DNA from: Amblyomma americanum
Lineage: Eukaryota > Arthropoda > Arachnida > Ixodida > Ixodidae
Direction: 5' to 3'
Length of the DNA: 64,000 nucleotides
Assembly: GCF_052857255.1 (NCBI RefSeq)
Contig: NC_135505.1
Location: forward strand, 42,218,520-42,282,519
Shown here: piece by piece, positions 9,901-19,991 of the stretch
Layout of the letters: the number at the start of each line of letters is the position of its first letter
Numbering within the stretch: position 1 is the first letter of the stretch
Notes under the pieces: generated by a model
The model's database searches: none
Seen by the model: the letters and a program-made list of their open reading frames with translations, nothing else
What the model was told of the DNA's origin: nothing
Translations under genes and position numbers: made by a program

Positions 9901-10477
9901 ATACCATCCGCAGACCAACGGACTGACCGAGCGCCTGAACAAAACCATCGCCGATATGCTCGCTATGTATGTCGATGCCGAACATAAAACCTGGGATGTC
10001 ATCCTGCCTTACGTCGTCTTCGCCTACAACACCGCAGTGCAGGAGACCACCCAGATGACGCCTTTTAGGCTCGTCCATGGCAGGGATGCCACGACCACGC
10101 TAGACGCCATGCTGCCCAACGTTACAGAAGAAGAGAACGTCGACGTTGCCGCCTACCTTCAACGCGCAGAAGAAGCTCGAAGGCTTGCCCGATTACGGAT
10201 CAAAGATCAGCAGCGGTCCGACGCCAGACGCTACAACCTACGAAGACGCAACGCGGAATACAAGCCAGGAGACCAAGTCTGGGTGTGGACGCCCATTCGC
10301 CGCCGTGGATTGAGTGAAAAGCTTTTGCGCCGCTATTTCGGCCCGTACAAGGTTCTTCGTCGGCTGGGTGAACTGGATTATGAAGTCATCCCTGACGCAA
10401 TGACTGCATCCCAGCGACGCCGCGTACGACCAGAAGTTGTCCATGTAGTCCGTCTGAAGCCGTATTATGCGCGCTAA
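6917..10477 (+). CDS. pol: Pol polyprotein: protease, RT, RNase H, integrase
   Basis: 1186 residues from the first Met; the frame is open from 6815. In order: aspartic protease with DTG at residues 66-68; reverse transcriptase with the active-site box YLDD at 484-487; RNase H with its first acidic residue in HTDAS (D633); integrase with zinc-binding H839, H846, C876 and C879 and the catalytic triad D909, D969, E1005, the last two separated by the classic 35 residues. A basic C-terminal tail resembles a Gypsy integrase end (…VWVWTPIRRRGLSEK…). It copies element RNA to DNA and inserts it into chromosomes. No stop or missing catalytic residue was seen. The polypurine tract follows 98 bp later. 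Confidence 0.95.
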   Translation: MRTSTTTQATLKSTPPPRGASTTRPTRDSHTRRSRDPTPRATCNARARTSDLEVTIDGRKVAALVDTGADYSVMNGTFAAQLRKVTTAWDGPQIRTAGGHLITPSGQCTARVTVKGHTYPATFVVLPQCSREVILGMDFLNEHQAIIDLRSKLITLSTDEVIASMKTRENHVALSVLEEEVSVPPRSSVIVTVGATKAINTEAIIEGNMQLLLDRGISIARGIAHFRNGQAEVLLTNFSEEYRHINRGTTIAFYDEISDVRDSFALSDPSAEDPPDQENSPTFDINPALHRNRQDQIRNLLQNYSECFSTSPKVRQTPIAKHRIITDQHVRPLRQSPYRVSPRERQAIRDQVEEMLRDDVIQPSNSPWAAPVVLVRKKDGALRFCVDYRRLNNITKKDVYPLPRIDDTLDRLCNAKYFSSMDLKSGYWQIEVDERDREKTAFITPDGLFEFKVMPFGLCSAPATFQRVMDTVLAGLKWKICLVYLDDVVVFASNFEEHLKRLRTVLDAIKSSGLTLKAEKCHFAYEELLFLGHIVSKEGVRPDPQKTAAIEQFQPPADKKAVRRFLGLCAYYRRFVKNFSRIAEPLTQLTTADVPFKWEAPQAEAFKELQRRLQSPPILAHFDENADTEVHTDASSVGLGAVLVQKSDGLEKVIAYASRSLSKAEANYSTTEKECLAIIWATSKFRPYFYGRPFKVVSDHHALCWLANLKDPSGRLARWSLREFDVTVVYKSGRKHTDAYCLSRAPVDAPPLDDDEDAFLGPISASSFAQQQRSDPNLKGLIEYLEGKVSSPPASFKRGLSSFCVQNEVLVKKNFTANKTAYLLVVPTCLREEVLQASHDEPAAGHLGFTRTLRRIQDKYYWPRLSADVAHYVKTCRDCQRRKTPPTRPAGFLNRIEPPSRPFQQIGMDLLGPFPTSTSVNKWIIIATDYLTRYAEAKALPNGTAAEVAKFFVECILLRHGAPDVLITDRGTAFTAELTQAILRYSQTSHRRTTAYHPQTNGLTERLNKTIADMLAMYVDAEHKTWDVILPYVVFAYNTAVQETTQMTPFRLVHGRDATTTLDAMLPNVTEEENVDVAAYLQRAEEARRLARLRIKDQQRSDARRYNLRRRNAEYKPGDQVWVWTPIRRRGLSEKLLRRYFGPYKVLRRLGELDYEVIPDAMTASQRRRVRPEVVHVVRLKPYYAR

Positions 10478-10574
10478 AGGCCGCTGCATTTCCATGCTCT
10501 ATTTTCGCAAGATCCGTTTTTTTTCCCTTACTAGTCGCATTATTTGTTTTGATGCATCGGGTCGATGCTTCTTT

Positions 10575-10587
10575 GAGAGGGGAGTAA
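10575..10587 (+). other. Polypurine tract
   Basis: GAGAGGGGAGTAA lies directly before the 3' LTR, the position where plus-strand DNA synthesis is primed. Confidence 0.8.
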
Positions 10588-10960
10588 TGCCGCGAATATT
10601 TGCAGTGTTTATTCGTTTTTCAAATCTGCCGCGACACCACCTTATCGCTTTGTTTGCGACGCAAGACGCGACTAGATTTATCTCGATTGATCGCAGCCAG
10701 GCAAAGCTGATTCTACGTTGTTCCGGAATGTTCTAGTAACTTTGCGCCCTTTATCTCGAATGTTCGCTATCAGCTTTAAATTGAGCACGGCCGACAGCGG
10801 CGGGCATTCTGTTCGACGACCGCCGAGCACGCTTGTCGCTTCGCCGCCGCCGAGTGATTCAGTCCATTTTGGGTGCAAGTCAGCCCAATAAACAGTTCTT
10901 TTAGAAGATCCTTTCGTCCGTCTTCATCGCTGCTTCGACTGCCGTCACCACTACGTGACA
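10588..10960 (+). repeat. 3' LTR of the first Gypsy element
   Basis: 373 bp, TGCCGCGAAT…GTGACA, identical by eye to the 5' LTR outside the SINE. Followed by the ATAC target duplication. Confidence 0.94.
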
Positions 10961-10964
10961 ATAC

Positions 10965-11201
10965 AATGCCAAAGCCGCACCGAACCAACCGTAAACACGA
11001 ACGCCGACCGCTAATAGTAGAACGCTAGTAGTAGACGCTAGTAGCAGTGTTCCCGGGTCATGTGTATTGATAGTTTTTGTGTTTCATATTAGTTTTGTGT
11101 TTTCGTGTGTGTCACGTAGGGTGTAATAAATGTGCGTTTTTGTGGGTACACCTGTCGCCTAGTCCATTCGGTCCGAGTGTTCTCCGGGGAGATCCGTTAC
11201 A
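10965..11201 (+). mobile_element. Right part of the probable solo LTR
   Basis: Continues the sequence left at 4786. It contains the polyadenylation signal AATAAA at 11125-11130, followed by GT-rich sequence, and ends …CCGTTACA. See the left part for caveats. Confidence 0.4.
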
Positions 11202-11218
11202 ACAGCCGCCTAAAGCTA

Positions 11219-12295
11219 CCGTATTTACGCGCATAATTTGCACACTTTTTATTAAGAAATTAGGGTTCCAAGCAGGGTGTGCGCAAATTACGCGGAGACT
11301 CCGCGAGCGCGACTTAAAAAACTCCACAAAGGCCATAACGCGCAATTTAGGTATAGTGTATGTTGCTGCATATACGTCAGCACCCGGACCCGCACCCCAC
11401 GCCGGCCGCCCCCCGAAAAAAAGTTCTCTAAATGAAAGGTTGTGCACCCCCCCCCCCCCCTTCCTTGTGGGATGGCATGAAGGTGCATGCACGAAGCTGA
11501 ATAAGACACTAAAACAGCGTCATCGCTTGCGGCCCAGCCAATTGTTCGGTAGTTCCAGATTCTGTAAGTTTGCTTTCGAAGCTTCGTCCGGGAAAGCAAC
11601 CGCGAATCAGTAAATCAATTATCATACCACACAATTCTTTAACAGTACTGCGCGAGCGTCGACCAAACTGCTTGTCGGCGCCTTATCACGACGCGGAGCT
11701 CAGAAGCCAGCGAGAATAGCCACGTGCGCACAAGTTTTCCGACACAACGATTGTCGTCTATGGACAAACTTGTGGGCACGCGGTTATTCTCGCTGGCTTT
11801 GCCGCTCCACGCCTTGATAAGGCGCTGACAAGTACTTTGAAACTTGCCGTATAGTTGTGATATCCCATCGCAAGACACGACCGAACAACCGAACACAAGC
11901 CGTCAAAGCCACCAAGAAAAGCATAGCCGGCAGTCGTGTCACATGCATCAGCCAAACAAACAGCGGTGTTGGCTCTTCTATCAGCTGCCGATCCTCCCCG
12001 GAAGCGCTGCTGGCTGTTCTGAGTGGCGATGCCGCTGGTGCCGCCGCGATTGTAACCGCGGCCCCTGACACCACCATGAACGCCCAGTGCACAAAAGATC
12101 CAAAAAGCCTTCCGAACAAACACGCGGTATAGCTGAATGCTACTGGGTAGAGCCATAGGGTAGAGCCCGCGCGCATGATGGTGGTCTAGCTCAGCGCAGT
12201 GCATAAAATATGTGAGTAAAAAATTTTGTAAACCCGGGTGATAAGTTAAGGGTGCGCAAATTATGCGAGGGCGCAAATTATTCACGTACATACGG
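11219..12295. mobile_element. TIR DNA element with TA target duplication, non-autonomous
   Basis: The ends are CCGTATTTACGCGCATAATT and its imperfect inverse (right end ATTCACGTACATACGG), flanked by TA at 11217-11218 and 12296-12297. The 1077-bp body has no transposase. TA duplication and TIR style point to the Tc1/mariner-pogo superfamily (Tc2-like), but that is a guess from the ends alone. Confidence 0.75.
11670..11836. repeat. Hairpin inside the TIR element
   Basis: About 75 bases at 11670-11745 pair with 11761-11836. Shared pieces include CTTGTCGGCGCCTTATCA with its inverse TGATAAGGCGCTGACAAG, and AGCCAGCGAGAATA with its inverse. The loop is about 15 bases. Confidence 0.8.
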
Positions 12296-12339
12296 TATCT
12301 CATAATGATTATTCAGGTGCAATGGGTATAAGGAAAGAA

Positions 12340-12541
12340 ACATATATGTACTGGATCCTACCTACAGATCCGCCAGAATAGATCACTCATTAAAAGTTCA
12401 TGAATACAAGTGTCGAATCAACATATTCGAATATGCTTTTTTCTCAAAAACAGTTCGTGATTGGAATGGTTTGGCGGAGCATATTGTGTCAGTGCCGTCC
12501 TCCGGCTTTGACGGTGCTCTTGCCGAAATTTTGTTTACTTA
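12340..12541 (+). pseudogene. 3' end of a CR1-like LINE ORF2
   Basis: One frame from about 12380 reads …HSLKVHEYKCRINIFEYAFF…TVRDWNGL… and ends at TAG (12539-12541). This is the conserved tail of CR1/L2-type ORF2, with the RxNxFxxSFF…WNxLP pattern. Upstream sequence is in another frame with a stop. It is a different copy from the RT fragment at 12661. Confidence 0.7.
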
Positions 12542-12660
12542 GTGTGTAAAATTTTCTTCATGTGCTTTGTAAACAATAGTTTTTGTATCAGTTCTTGTAT
12601 ATATGTATGTTGTTTTGAACATTCTTTTTTCTTGTTTGGGTATGTTTTCGACTTGGCCTA

Positions 12661-12805
12661 TCCATGGTTACGCAACTGCTACACACTACTAATGGTCTCA
12701 TGGCAGCTTTGGATGGCGGTGGGAAAATTGATATACTGTTCCTCGACTTCGAAAAAGCGTTTGACCGAGTCTGTCACAAAAGGTTATTGTTGAAGCTAGA
12801 AAGTG
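12661..12805 (+). pseudogene. CR1-like reverse transcriptase, left piece (split by Tigger)
   Basis: The frame reads TQLLHTTNGLMAALDGGG then DILFLDFEKAFDRV, which is the RT motif containing the first catalytic Asp. It breaks exactly at the TA target of the Tigger element (12806-12807) and resumes in phase at 25368. The 5' part of the LINE is missing. Confidence 0.85.
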
Positions 12806-12997
12806 TACAGTGGAACCCCGTTCATACGTGTTTCACCGGACCGCGAAAAAAAACGTAACTGCCGGGAAAACGCAACAGTGAGGAAAGGTCCGAAAATTAA
12901 TGAAAACAGTGCAGCTTTGCCTTGAAACAATTTATTTCGACATCAAGTGAGCTTAGGTCTTAAAAAAATCGAGAATGGTTGATTGCCGTTTTTTCCG

Positions 12998-13597
12998 CTA
13001 GCTGGAAAGCACCACGCGTTTCTCGATGGCCTGGAAAGCCGCATTGCTCTCAGCGTCGCTTTGAGGTGTGACGTACCTGCGGAAGAGGTCCAGAGCCGCG
13101 ACGGCTTCTCCAAAGCTCGGGTCCGCCAACTCCCCGGAATCATGCGGCTCGTGCTCCTCGTCGTCAACACAGTCTGAGGCTTCACTCGCGACCGAGTCTG
13201 CAACGATCTCGGCGATACTCTGATACTCGTACGTCACGACAGCAGCATCCACGGCGACGTAGTCGTCATACGTGACTCCCAGCGAATTCAAAGCTTCACT
13301 CAGCTCTTGATCATGAGAGGCTGCTTCCGCGGCAGTTTCCTTTCCGCCGTCCATGCGAAAGCCACACCGCGCGAAGCAGTGCTGTGCAGTTGACGCGCTC
13401 ACTGCAGTCCACGCTGAAGCGACGTAGTGCAAAGCGTCCAGTATTGAAACGATCGTAGCCTGCTGTCCGCGATCAATACGCGCCAGACAGCGCTTTACGA
13501 TTGACTTCCTGTACGAGTGCTTTAAGTTCTTTATGACGCCGGCATCCAACGGCTGCAAGTGGCTAGTAGTGTTTGCAGGAAAAAAAACAAGCTTAAG
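12998..13597 (-). pseudogene. Tigger transposase, C-terminal part
   Basis: The frame enters at about 13592 with LVFFPANTTSHLQPLDAGVI and ends at 12998. The QPLDAGVIKNLKH motif carries the third catalytic Asp of pogo/Tigger DDD transposases. The acidic region after it (…CVDDEEHEPHDSGEL…) is the usual Tigger tail. The catalytic core's first two Asp residues lie 10.5 kb away at 24.1-24.5 kb. Confidence 0.92.
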
Positions 13598-14664
13598 GTG
13601 GCGGTCCCACTCTGGCGGTGAGCGGGAACCATTTTTGGTGATATTTGTACGTCGACTGTACCTCGCTCATTCGCTTCATAAATATGGTTCAGATATCTCC
13701 GAAAAGCTAGTTTTCTCTGCTTTCAAAAGATGCATTTGTTTTAACGGTAGCTGCAAATTTGTTTCAACTGTAAAAGAAAACGCAAAGATGAAAACTGGCA
13801 GTTGAGCTCAACTTGTCTCAGGAAATGCAAAATTGTGAAAAACCTCTTGCACCTAGAGAAATATCTTTCAAAATACTTTGAGATGTGATGCTAGTGCGCA
13901 TATTTAAGCATTTAGAAGTACGTGTATAGATTAGTTTATTAGCCACGCTTGTTTGAAAAGCATAAAAAACAGAACAATATAATCTGCAATAACTTTCGGG
14001 ATATGCATTGCACTGCGGCGACGTCTTGTACAGCTTGCGATCGTCTAATCGCTCATCTATTCTGAAAATTTCATTCATCTGCCTTGTTTAGTTTAAAAGT
14101 TATTTCTGATCAAAGTTAGCGTTCTTTTCGAAATATTTAAAAACGGAATGCAAAACTGTTCAGTTAACCAGCACTTCACAATTCTGAGATTTTGCGTGAA
14201 GAAACTTAGTACTGCGCTCTATGCGGCTAAGCATCGCCTTTACTCTACGGCTTTTGGGGAACGTGCACTGTCTAGTTGAAAAAATGTTGATTTTAGCTAC
14301 CTTTTTCGTTGCGCTTATGCAGGGCACAAGCTCTCGGAACGTTCCGCAGCTTCTGTTTTTCAGGTAAATATACTCTTAAAATATCGGGCTCTTATTCTTT
14401 TATTCAACTTGTAAAAATTATCGACTACAAAGTCCACAAATTACAAACAATAATAGCAATATCGCAGCGACATGCGATAAATGTAGTAAGTAGCGCCATC
14501 TACAATAGCGCACATGTACTAAATGGTCACAGTTCAGAAAAATGACAAGTGTGGCGCTGCCAAACACCTAAAATCACGAGGTGTTCACGAGAGGGAATCA
14601 TTTCTCTACGATATTTGCACGTTCCCTTCCATTTTGCACTCTGTAGCTTCCGAGCAGATTTACA
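13598..14664. other. No recognised gene
   Basis: AT-rich sequence with scattered stops in all frames. I see no repeat, motif or conserved frame that I can name. Confidence 0.5.
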
Positions 14665-14677
14665 CCATATTGCTTTG

Positions 14678-14993
14678 TTGTTGTTTTTTTTTTTTTTTTG
14701 GGGGAAAGGAAATGGCGCAGTATCTGTCTCATATATCTTTGGACACCTGAACCGCGCCGTAAGGGATGGGATAAAGGAGGGAGTGAAAGAAGAAAGGAAG
14801 AATAGGTGCCGTAGTGGAGGGCTCCGGAATAATTTCGACCACCTGGGGATCTTTAACGTGCACTGACATCGCACAGCACACGGGCGCCTTAGCGTTTTTC
14901 CTCCATAAAAACGCAGCCGCCGCGGTCGGGTTCGAACCCGGGAACTCCGGATCAGTAGTCGAGCGCCCTAACCACTGAGCCACCGCGGCGGGG
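14678..14993 (-). mobile_element. Ruka-like SINE, long form
   Basis: Minus strand. The tRNA-like head (A-box TGGCTCAGTGG, B-box GGTTCGAACCC) is followed by the shared body and an extra 3' segment, and the element ends in a poly(A) run (seen as T16 on the plus strand at about 14684-14699) plus CAACAA. The 13-bp duplication CCATATTGCTTTG lies at 14665-14677 and 14994-15006. Confidence 0.92.
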
Positions 14994-15006
14994 CCATATT
15001 GCTTTG

Positions 15007-16142
15007 CTGGATTGCTTTTTGCGAAAGCAACGCTACGCGAGTCGCCTAGCCATTTCGCAGAGCTGAGGAAAGGAGGTACTGCGCATGCGCGAGGAGCAGT
15101 GACGTCACACGGCGCCCGCCGTCGTCGCTGCGGCAGTGACTCAGAGGTGCCGCCGCCGCGCTCGCCAGTTGCGCATGCGCAGTAGCGGCGCATAGCTAGC
15201 GTGCCGGGGCCACCGCCGCTGCCGCGCGCTCTCCATCGCCTCTCCCTGACGCTACGAAAAGCATTCTAGGCGTCGTCTTATTTTTCGAGGACAGCTTTGG
15301 CATTGCTGAAGAAGGAAGGAGACAGGCTTTTGCCTCGTGCCGCCGGTTGTTCGTTGTTCCGGCTAGCGCTGTGGAGGGGAAGTTGGAGAGCGCTCGATTC
15401 GCCTGCACTCGCTGTACCATTTCGGCAAAGCTGTGCGGCGGTGCCCCTGAGTGTGTAGCGCTAGTTCCGGCAGTTTGAGCCACGGTGTAAGAGTAGGCTA
15501 TGTCTTTCACCGTGGTTTGAGCGCAGTTTGGCACTGTCTGCTTCCAAAACGGATGGTCGAGTGCAGGCCTGGTCGTCTGCTAGCCTTGGTGACGCCAGTG
15601 AATTGCAGCCAGCTGTTTCTGTTTACACCCCACATCAGCGGCTGCCAACATCTCGTATCTCGTGAAGAAATCTTCAAAGAGCACATCACAATAAAATGTT
15701 GCCATGAACCAGCCTCGATGCGTGCATGTGCACCCCGTGACAGCTGGCGCGAAACGACGCGACTGAACTGTGTCGACGTGCCTCATGCTGCATGCACGTC
15801 TTTGTTTTTTACAGTGATGTCAGCTACGTGTAGCCGTTTTTTTGGAGAACTCGAGCAGTGTTCTAGCTTGTCGACGAGTGGAATTACTTGAGTCTCCGCC
15901 GTTTATCACTACGCGCAAACCATCATCTGCCTTCATGGCGGCTGCAGCTGTACTATTTCGGCACTAACCACCGAGAAGGGTTGCAGTTTTCCTGAACTAC
16001 ACTCGCACTACTTTCAAACGAATGCCGTGGTTCAGAGCGCACCGTGTTTCACCGCTGAAATGAAGCCATGTGAGCTGGAGTGCCGCGGTAACCAGTTCAT
16101 GTGGTACAGGCGAATCGAACGGATCTATAAGTCGGGTACAAC
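15007..16142 (+). promoter_or_regulatory. CpG-rich, promoter-like region
   Basis: About 15040-15260 is rich in CpG and holds two copies of the NRF1-type palindrome TGCGCATGCGC (15080-15090 and 15170-15180), a CRE TGACGTCAC (15100-15108) and an AP-1 site TGACTCA (15137-15143). The 15.3-16.1 kb stretch has open frames but none I recognise. A short frame begins at the ATG in GAAATGAAGCC near 16060, immediately left of the hAT pair. Function is inferred from motifs only. Confidence 0.45.
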
Positions 16143-17543
16143 CAGTGTTGTAGGCGTTATCGAAAAAAAGTAACTAAATACGTTACTCGTTACGCTAAAA
16201 AAAAAGAACGCGTTACCGCCTACGTTACCTACCATTGCCGAAAAAAAGGATCGCACGTTACTTTGCCGCTACTCCATGGCCATAATTACACTGCGGCTTC
16301 GCTGTAAGAACTGAAAATAACAATTTTATAAAGCTAATTTTTCACATAATTCCGACCTCACAAAGAAAACATAGCTGAACTCAACAAATTTACAGTAATT
16401 CTGGTGTGCTCCTGCTTACGAATTTACGCGGAAATTGTGTAGGAATGCTTAGTTCCGGAAAAAAAATATATTTGCGCACATGAACATTTTTTGTCACTTG
16501 AACCTGCATAATAATCACAAAAATGTTAGTGTTTATGTCAAGGTGTTCAAGGTCAGCCTCGCTCGCTTAGAAACTCAATAAACAGAAACGTAGCCGCAGT
16601 TGCAGATAGAAATAAGCAAAATTTATTTTGAAAACAATGTTGATAAACAACGACAACTTTCTAATAGTTACAACTTGCTGTTACTGCAGCTGCACTGCAA
16701 AGCTGTCATCGGACAGCTTGCCTCGCTTCCTAGTGGGGTTGTTAGTGGGGGAGTGGGTTGTTCCTTGTTCAAGATAGGGGAGAAAAGAGGGGGGGGGGGG
16801 TTGTATGACTATGAAGGGAGAAAGTTGGAGTGACAGTGTTGTTGAGCAGAAAGTATTTAGAAAGTTTAGTATGAGGTAGCTCACTACTGCCGGCACAGGG
16901 ACAAAGGCCCATTTCCTTCTTTTTTCCGATACTTCAGTGCTGAAGCCGGTTGACTGCAGTCCCCTTTTCTGTTCTGTACCATTGTACTCTTTCGACGGCT
17001 CTCTTGGGGCCATCTTGAAGTAAACTGGCGACATTCCTGAGTTTACTCAGAAGGGGGAACTGCTTCCACAAAGAATGCGAGAGTGTTGCCTAGGAACAAG
17101 ACCTTTTGGTTGGAAAACAAGCTTACAGAGAAACTGACTTACAGATTTCTGCAAATGGTCTATTGGTGGCTCGGCATGCGTGCACTCTTTAGAGAGTTCC
17201 GTGCGTGAGTGGTGTGGGGACAAGTGTGTGAATGCGTGTTCGTGCATTTTTTTTTTTACTTGAGTGCGTCGTCAAGGGCAGGTGTTTTCTGGCATGCATG
17301 CGAGCCCCAACAAGGGTCGTCGAGAGCACCTGTAGATGTTGTTTATTTGCAACAACATTTTCGGCGTTTCTTTTTCTGAAAAATAGGCGGAGCGGGGCAA
17401 TTGAAATAAGACATAACTAGTAACGTGACACCTCAAGTTACCGAAAAATGTTAACGTAAGTACGTTACCCGTTGCAGTTCCGAAATGGTAACGAGTACGT
17501 TACAAAGTTACCGAAAAAAAGTAACGCGTTGCCGACAACACTG
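16143..17543. mobile_element. hAT-type element, copy A
   Basis: 1401 bp with ends CAGTGTTGTAGGCG and, inverted, CAGTGTTGTCGGCA. CAGTGTTG ends are typical of hAT elements. Sub-terminal GTAACG/CGTTAC repeats extend about 100 bp at each end. There is no transposase, so it is non-autonomous. A is flanked by GGTACAAC on the left and TTGAGTTG on the right; see the spacer entry for why these differ. Confidence 0.88.
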
Positions 17544-17555
17544 TTGAGTTGTACC
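17544..17555. other. 12-bp spacer between the hAT copies, inverted target site
   Basis: The spacer TTGAGTTGTACC is the exact reverse complement of GGTACAACTCAA, the sequence obtained by overlapping the outer flanks GGTACAAC (16135-16142) and CAACTCAA (22050-22057). If turned round, copy A would be flanked by GGTACAAC on both sides and copy B by CAACTCAA on both sides: two proper 8-bp hAT duplications. Confidence 0.92.
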
Positions 17556-17672
17556 CAGTGTTGTCAGTAATGCGTTAGCAGTAACGGCGTTACCGGTAAC
17601 GCGTTACTTTTTTTCGGTAACTTTGTAACGTACTGGTTACCATTTCGGAACTGTAACGGGTAACGTACTTAC

Positions 17673-19991
17673 CAGGGGCGCAGCCAGGGGGGGGGGTGCT
17701 TATGGGGCTTCAGTCCTCCCCCCCCCCCCCGAAATTTTTTCGAACTGCCACCACCGCTCACCGAAACAACCACCGGAAGCCATTCTGGATTTTGTCACAT
17801 ACAATGTCTTTTTCAGACTAGAAAAGACATTTTGGCGCGAACATTGCTAACACAGGTCGTATTTCGTGGCAACGCCCATGCACCTGGAGTCACGTAATGC
17901 AAGCATCAGTTAGCATAATGATCAAAATTACCCTCTGAATGCGAAAATTTTGAGGACATCAATAACCGACCTTGATTGACCTAGCTTATTGAAAGCTCTG
18001 CCCACGCGGCGTTTCCCAACATACACACTTGGATAATGGTTATTTCAACTTGCGGCATCATTCGTGGCTTTCGCTTGTCCTTGTCTTTGTTGTTTATCTA
18101 ACTGATTTTATTTTTTTTTTGAACCAAAGGAATGCCCTTCTGTAATTATGGGTGCAGAATAATTGTCGCTGTGCAGGCATTTGAAAAATAGATACTTTCC
18201 TATTGATTTCTGCATTGTTCCTCTTTTATTCTAACCATATGGTGCCGTCACGACCGCAGCATGGCCCAAGTACATATCGCGACTTCCGCTATCATAGTTT
18301 TGGTCTTTGCTAAATCGTCTGTCTTTCCATGTGCAAAGTTTAATACCCCTGTCGCACGGCCAGTTTCAATCACCCTCGAGTCGAGGGTCTTCGAGATTTT
18401 CAATCGCCATCGAATTCGCCGCTGCTACACGGCAAATCTCAATGGCCATTGAAATGGTTCTCGTGTCTTACGCCACGGATGTGTGGCGCCAGAATCGCTA
18501 CTTTGGATTTTGCAAAAAGAACAAAAATATTTGTTAAATGTATACTAAATGCTGAAATACACGCATACGCGAAAGCCGTTCAAAACCCTTTTAATTGCAC
18601 GTACGCGACGGACATATGCAGACACTGCTGTAGCCACTCTAATACAAGACGAGCCAAAACCCAGCCAATCCAACTGCGTCGGAGCGCTGCTTCGTCAGGC
18701 TTAAGACCTGGGAAATCGCCATCATATCTGAAAAACAAGAGCTATTTGTCTCTTGAAACCTTATGCGAGGGTAAGAATGGGCAAATTGAAGGCGAATACA
18801 ACAGCTTAGAACACGATATTGCTTTGAGGGATTAGCAACGAAGCTGTTATCGCTGTGAAGCGGGCGGGCAGGGTGCTGCCATGTTGTCAACATTAAGTAC
18901 GCAAGCAACCCAAAATTAATGCGCTTAGTGCGCTTAAAACAAGTCTAATATAATTTTAAAATAATTTTACAGACTGCTTGCATTAAATTTTATGCGAATA
19001 ATGTTTATTCATGTTTTTGCACCGTGAATGTGTCGTGTACGAAAGTGCGCTTGGCGCCGCTCGAAGCAACGCTAGCAACCTTGGGCAGCGCTCGAAGGCC
19101 CTCGAAATCTCGATGGAGTTCTGCGCTACTCCGTTGACTCGATAGGCTATTGACTCGATCGCCATTGAAACTGCCCGTGTGGCAGCGCTCGATCGCCTTT
19201 GAGTCGATAGACTATCGGTTCGAGGGCCCTCGAAATGCCCGTGTGACAGGGGTATAATATTTGTGATCGCGCAAGATGTTTACTTGCCTTGTTTGACGCC
19301 TCATGAAGAGTGAATGGAGACATACGTGTATTTACATATCTTGTTGCGAGGTTTTGTGTATAGATACAGTGACTTTGTTTCCATTGACACTTTTTTGTCG
19401 TTTATCAAGTTTTATCTTCACATTTCTAATACTCTATTTTATCTCCGTACTTCTAATGCATATTTTGCAGAACTCCTCGTTTATACATGCGCTCGCTGTT
19501 GCGACTAAAATTTCGGTGCAATTACTCGCAATATATGACCGGTGACAGCTGCTCTGCGCAGTACATTGGAACGAAGAACAGCGTCGTTGAGATTGTTTCC
19601 TGAACGTTGCATATGTACAAAAATGTAAAGGTTCTTGAACGAAAAACAGTCGTTAAATAATTGATAATTCCATGGCCCTTACGTTGTTCATATCAGCGGC
19701 GTGCACTGCTTTGCTGGTTTCGGACGGATATAGTTTTAGAATTCGTGTGATACTTTCTTGAAGTATTGGCATCAGTTATGTCTGCCACGGTTTTTACGAC
19801 ATACGAATACATTCTTTTATCTAAAAAATACGTATTTCACTTGTCTAGATAGTGCGTAGCGTTATTAGTACACAATGACATTGCCAATATGGCAATGCAG
19901 TTATTATTCTTGCGTTTGATTCCTGCACAAATTTTATGAGGAGGCCGCGCTGCAATATGAGCCCCCCCCCCCCCACACACACACACAAAAT
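17673..19991. mobile_element. Unclassified insertion within hAT copy B
   Basis: Starts AGGGGCGCAGCCAGG followed by a G run, a C run shortly after, and ends in a C14 run and a (CA)n tract. It replaces a few bases of the hAT sequence. No transposase or clear inverted repeats; class unknown. Confidence 0.45.
18344..19254. mobile_element. PIF/Harbinger-type MITE
   Basis: 911 bp between TACCCCTGTCGCACGG and the inverted end TACCCCTGTCACACGG. The target duplication TAA lies at 18341-18343 and 19255-19257, which fits the TWA preference of PIF/Harbinger. Sub-terminal regions carry many inverted TCGAG/CGATCG motifs. It has no coding capacity. A Harbinger transposase lies 14 kb away, but kinship of the ends could not be shown. 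Confidence 0.8.

Larger units (their letters stand above)
4787..10960 (+). mobile_element. Complete young Gypsy LTR retrotransposon
   Basis: The LTRs are 4787-5403 (enlarged by a SINE) and 10588-10960, each TG…CA. The target duplication ATAC lies at 4783-4786 and 10961-10964. Apart from the SINE I found no difference between the LTRs, so the insertion is recent. The order is gag, protease, RT, RNase H, integrase. Both ORFs are open and the catalytic residues are present, so it may be competent. It splits an older LTR-like sequence. Confidence 0.93.

Noticed and set aside
11077..11613. 178-codon open frame
   Set aside because: It spans the boundary between an LTR-like sequence and a TIR element and matches no family; composition is that of non-coding DNA.
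15451..15891. 146-codon open frame in the promoter-like region
   Set aside because: No recognisable motif, and frames of similar length exist on the other strand of the same GC-rich DNA.
18344..19254. Short frames within the MITE
   Set aside because: No transposase motif; the element is non-coding.
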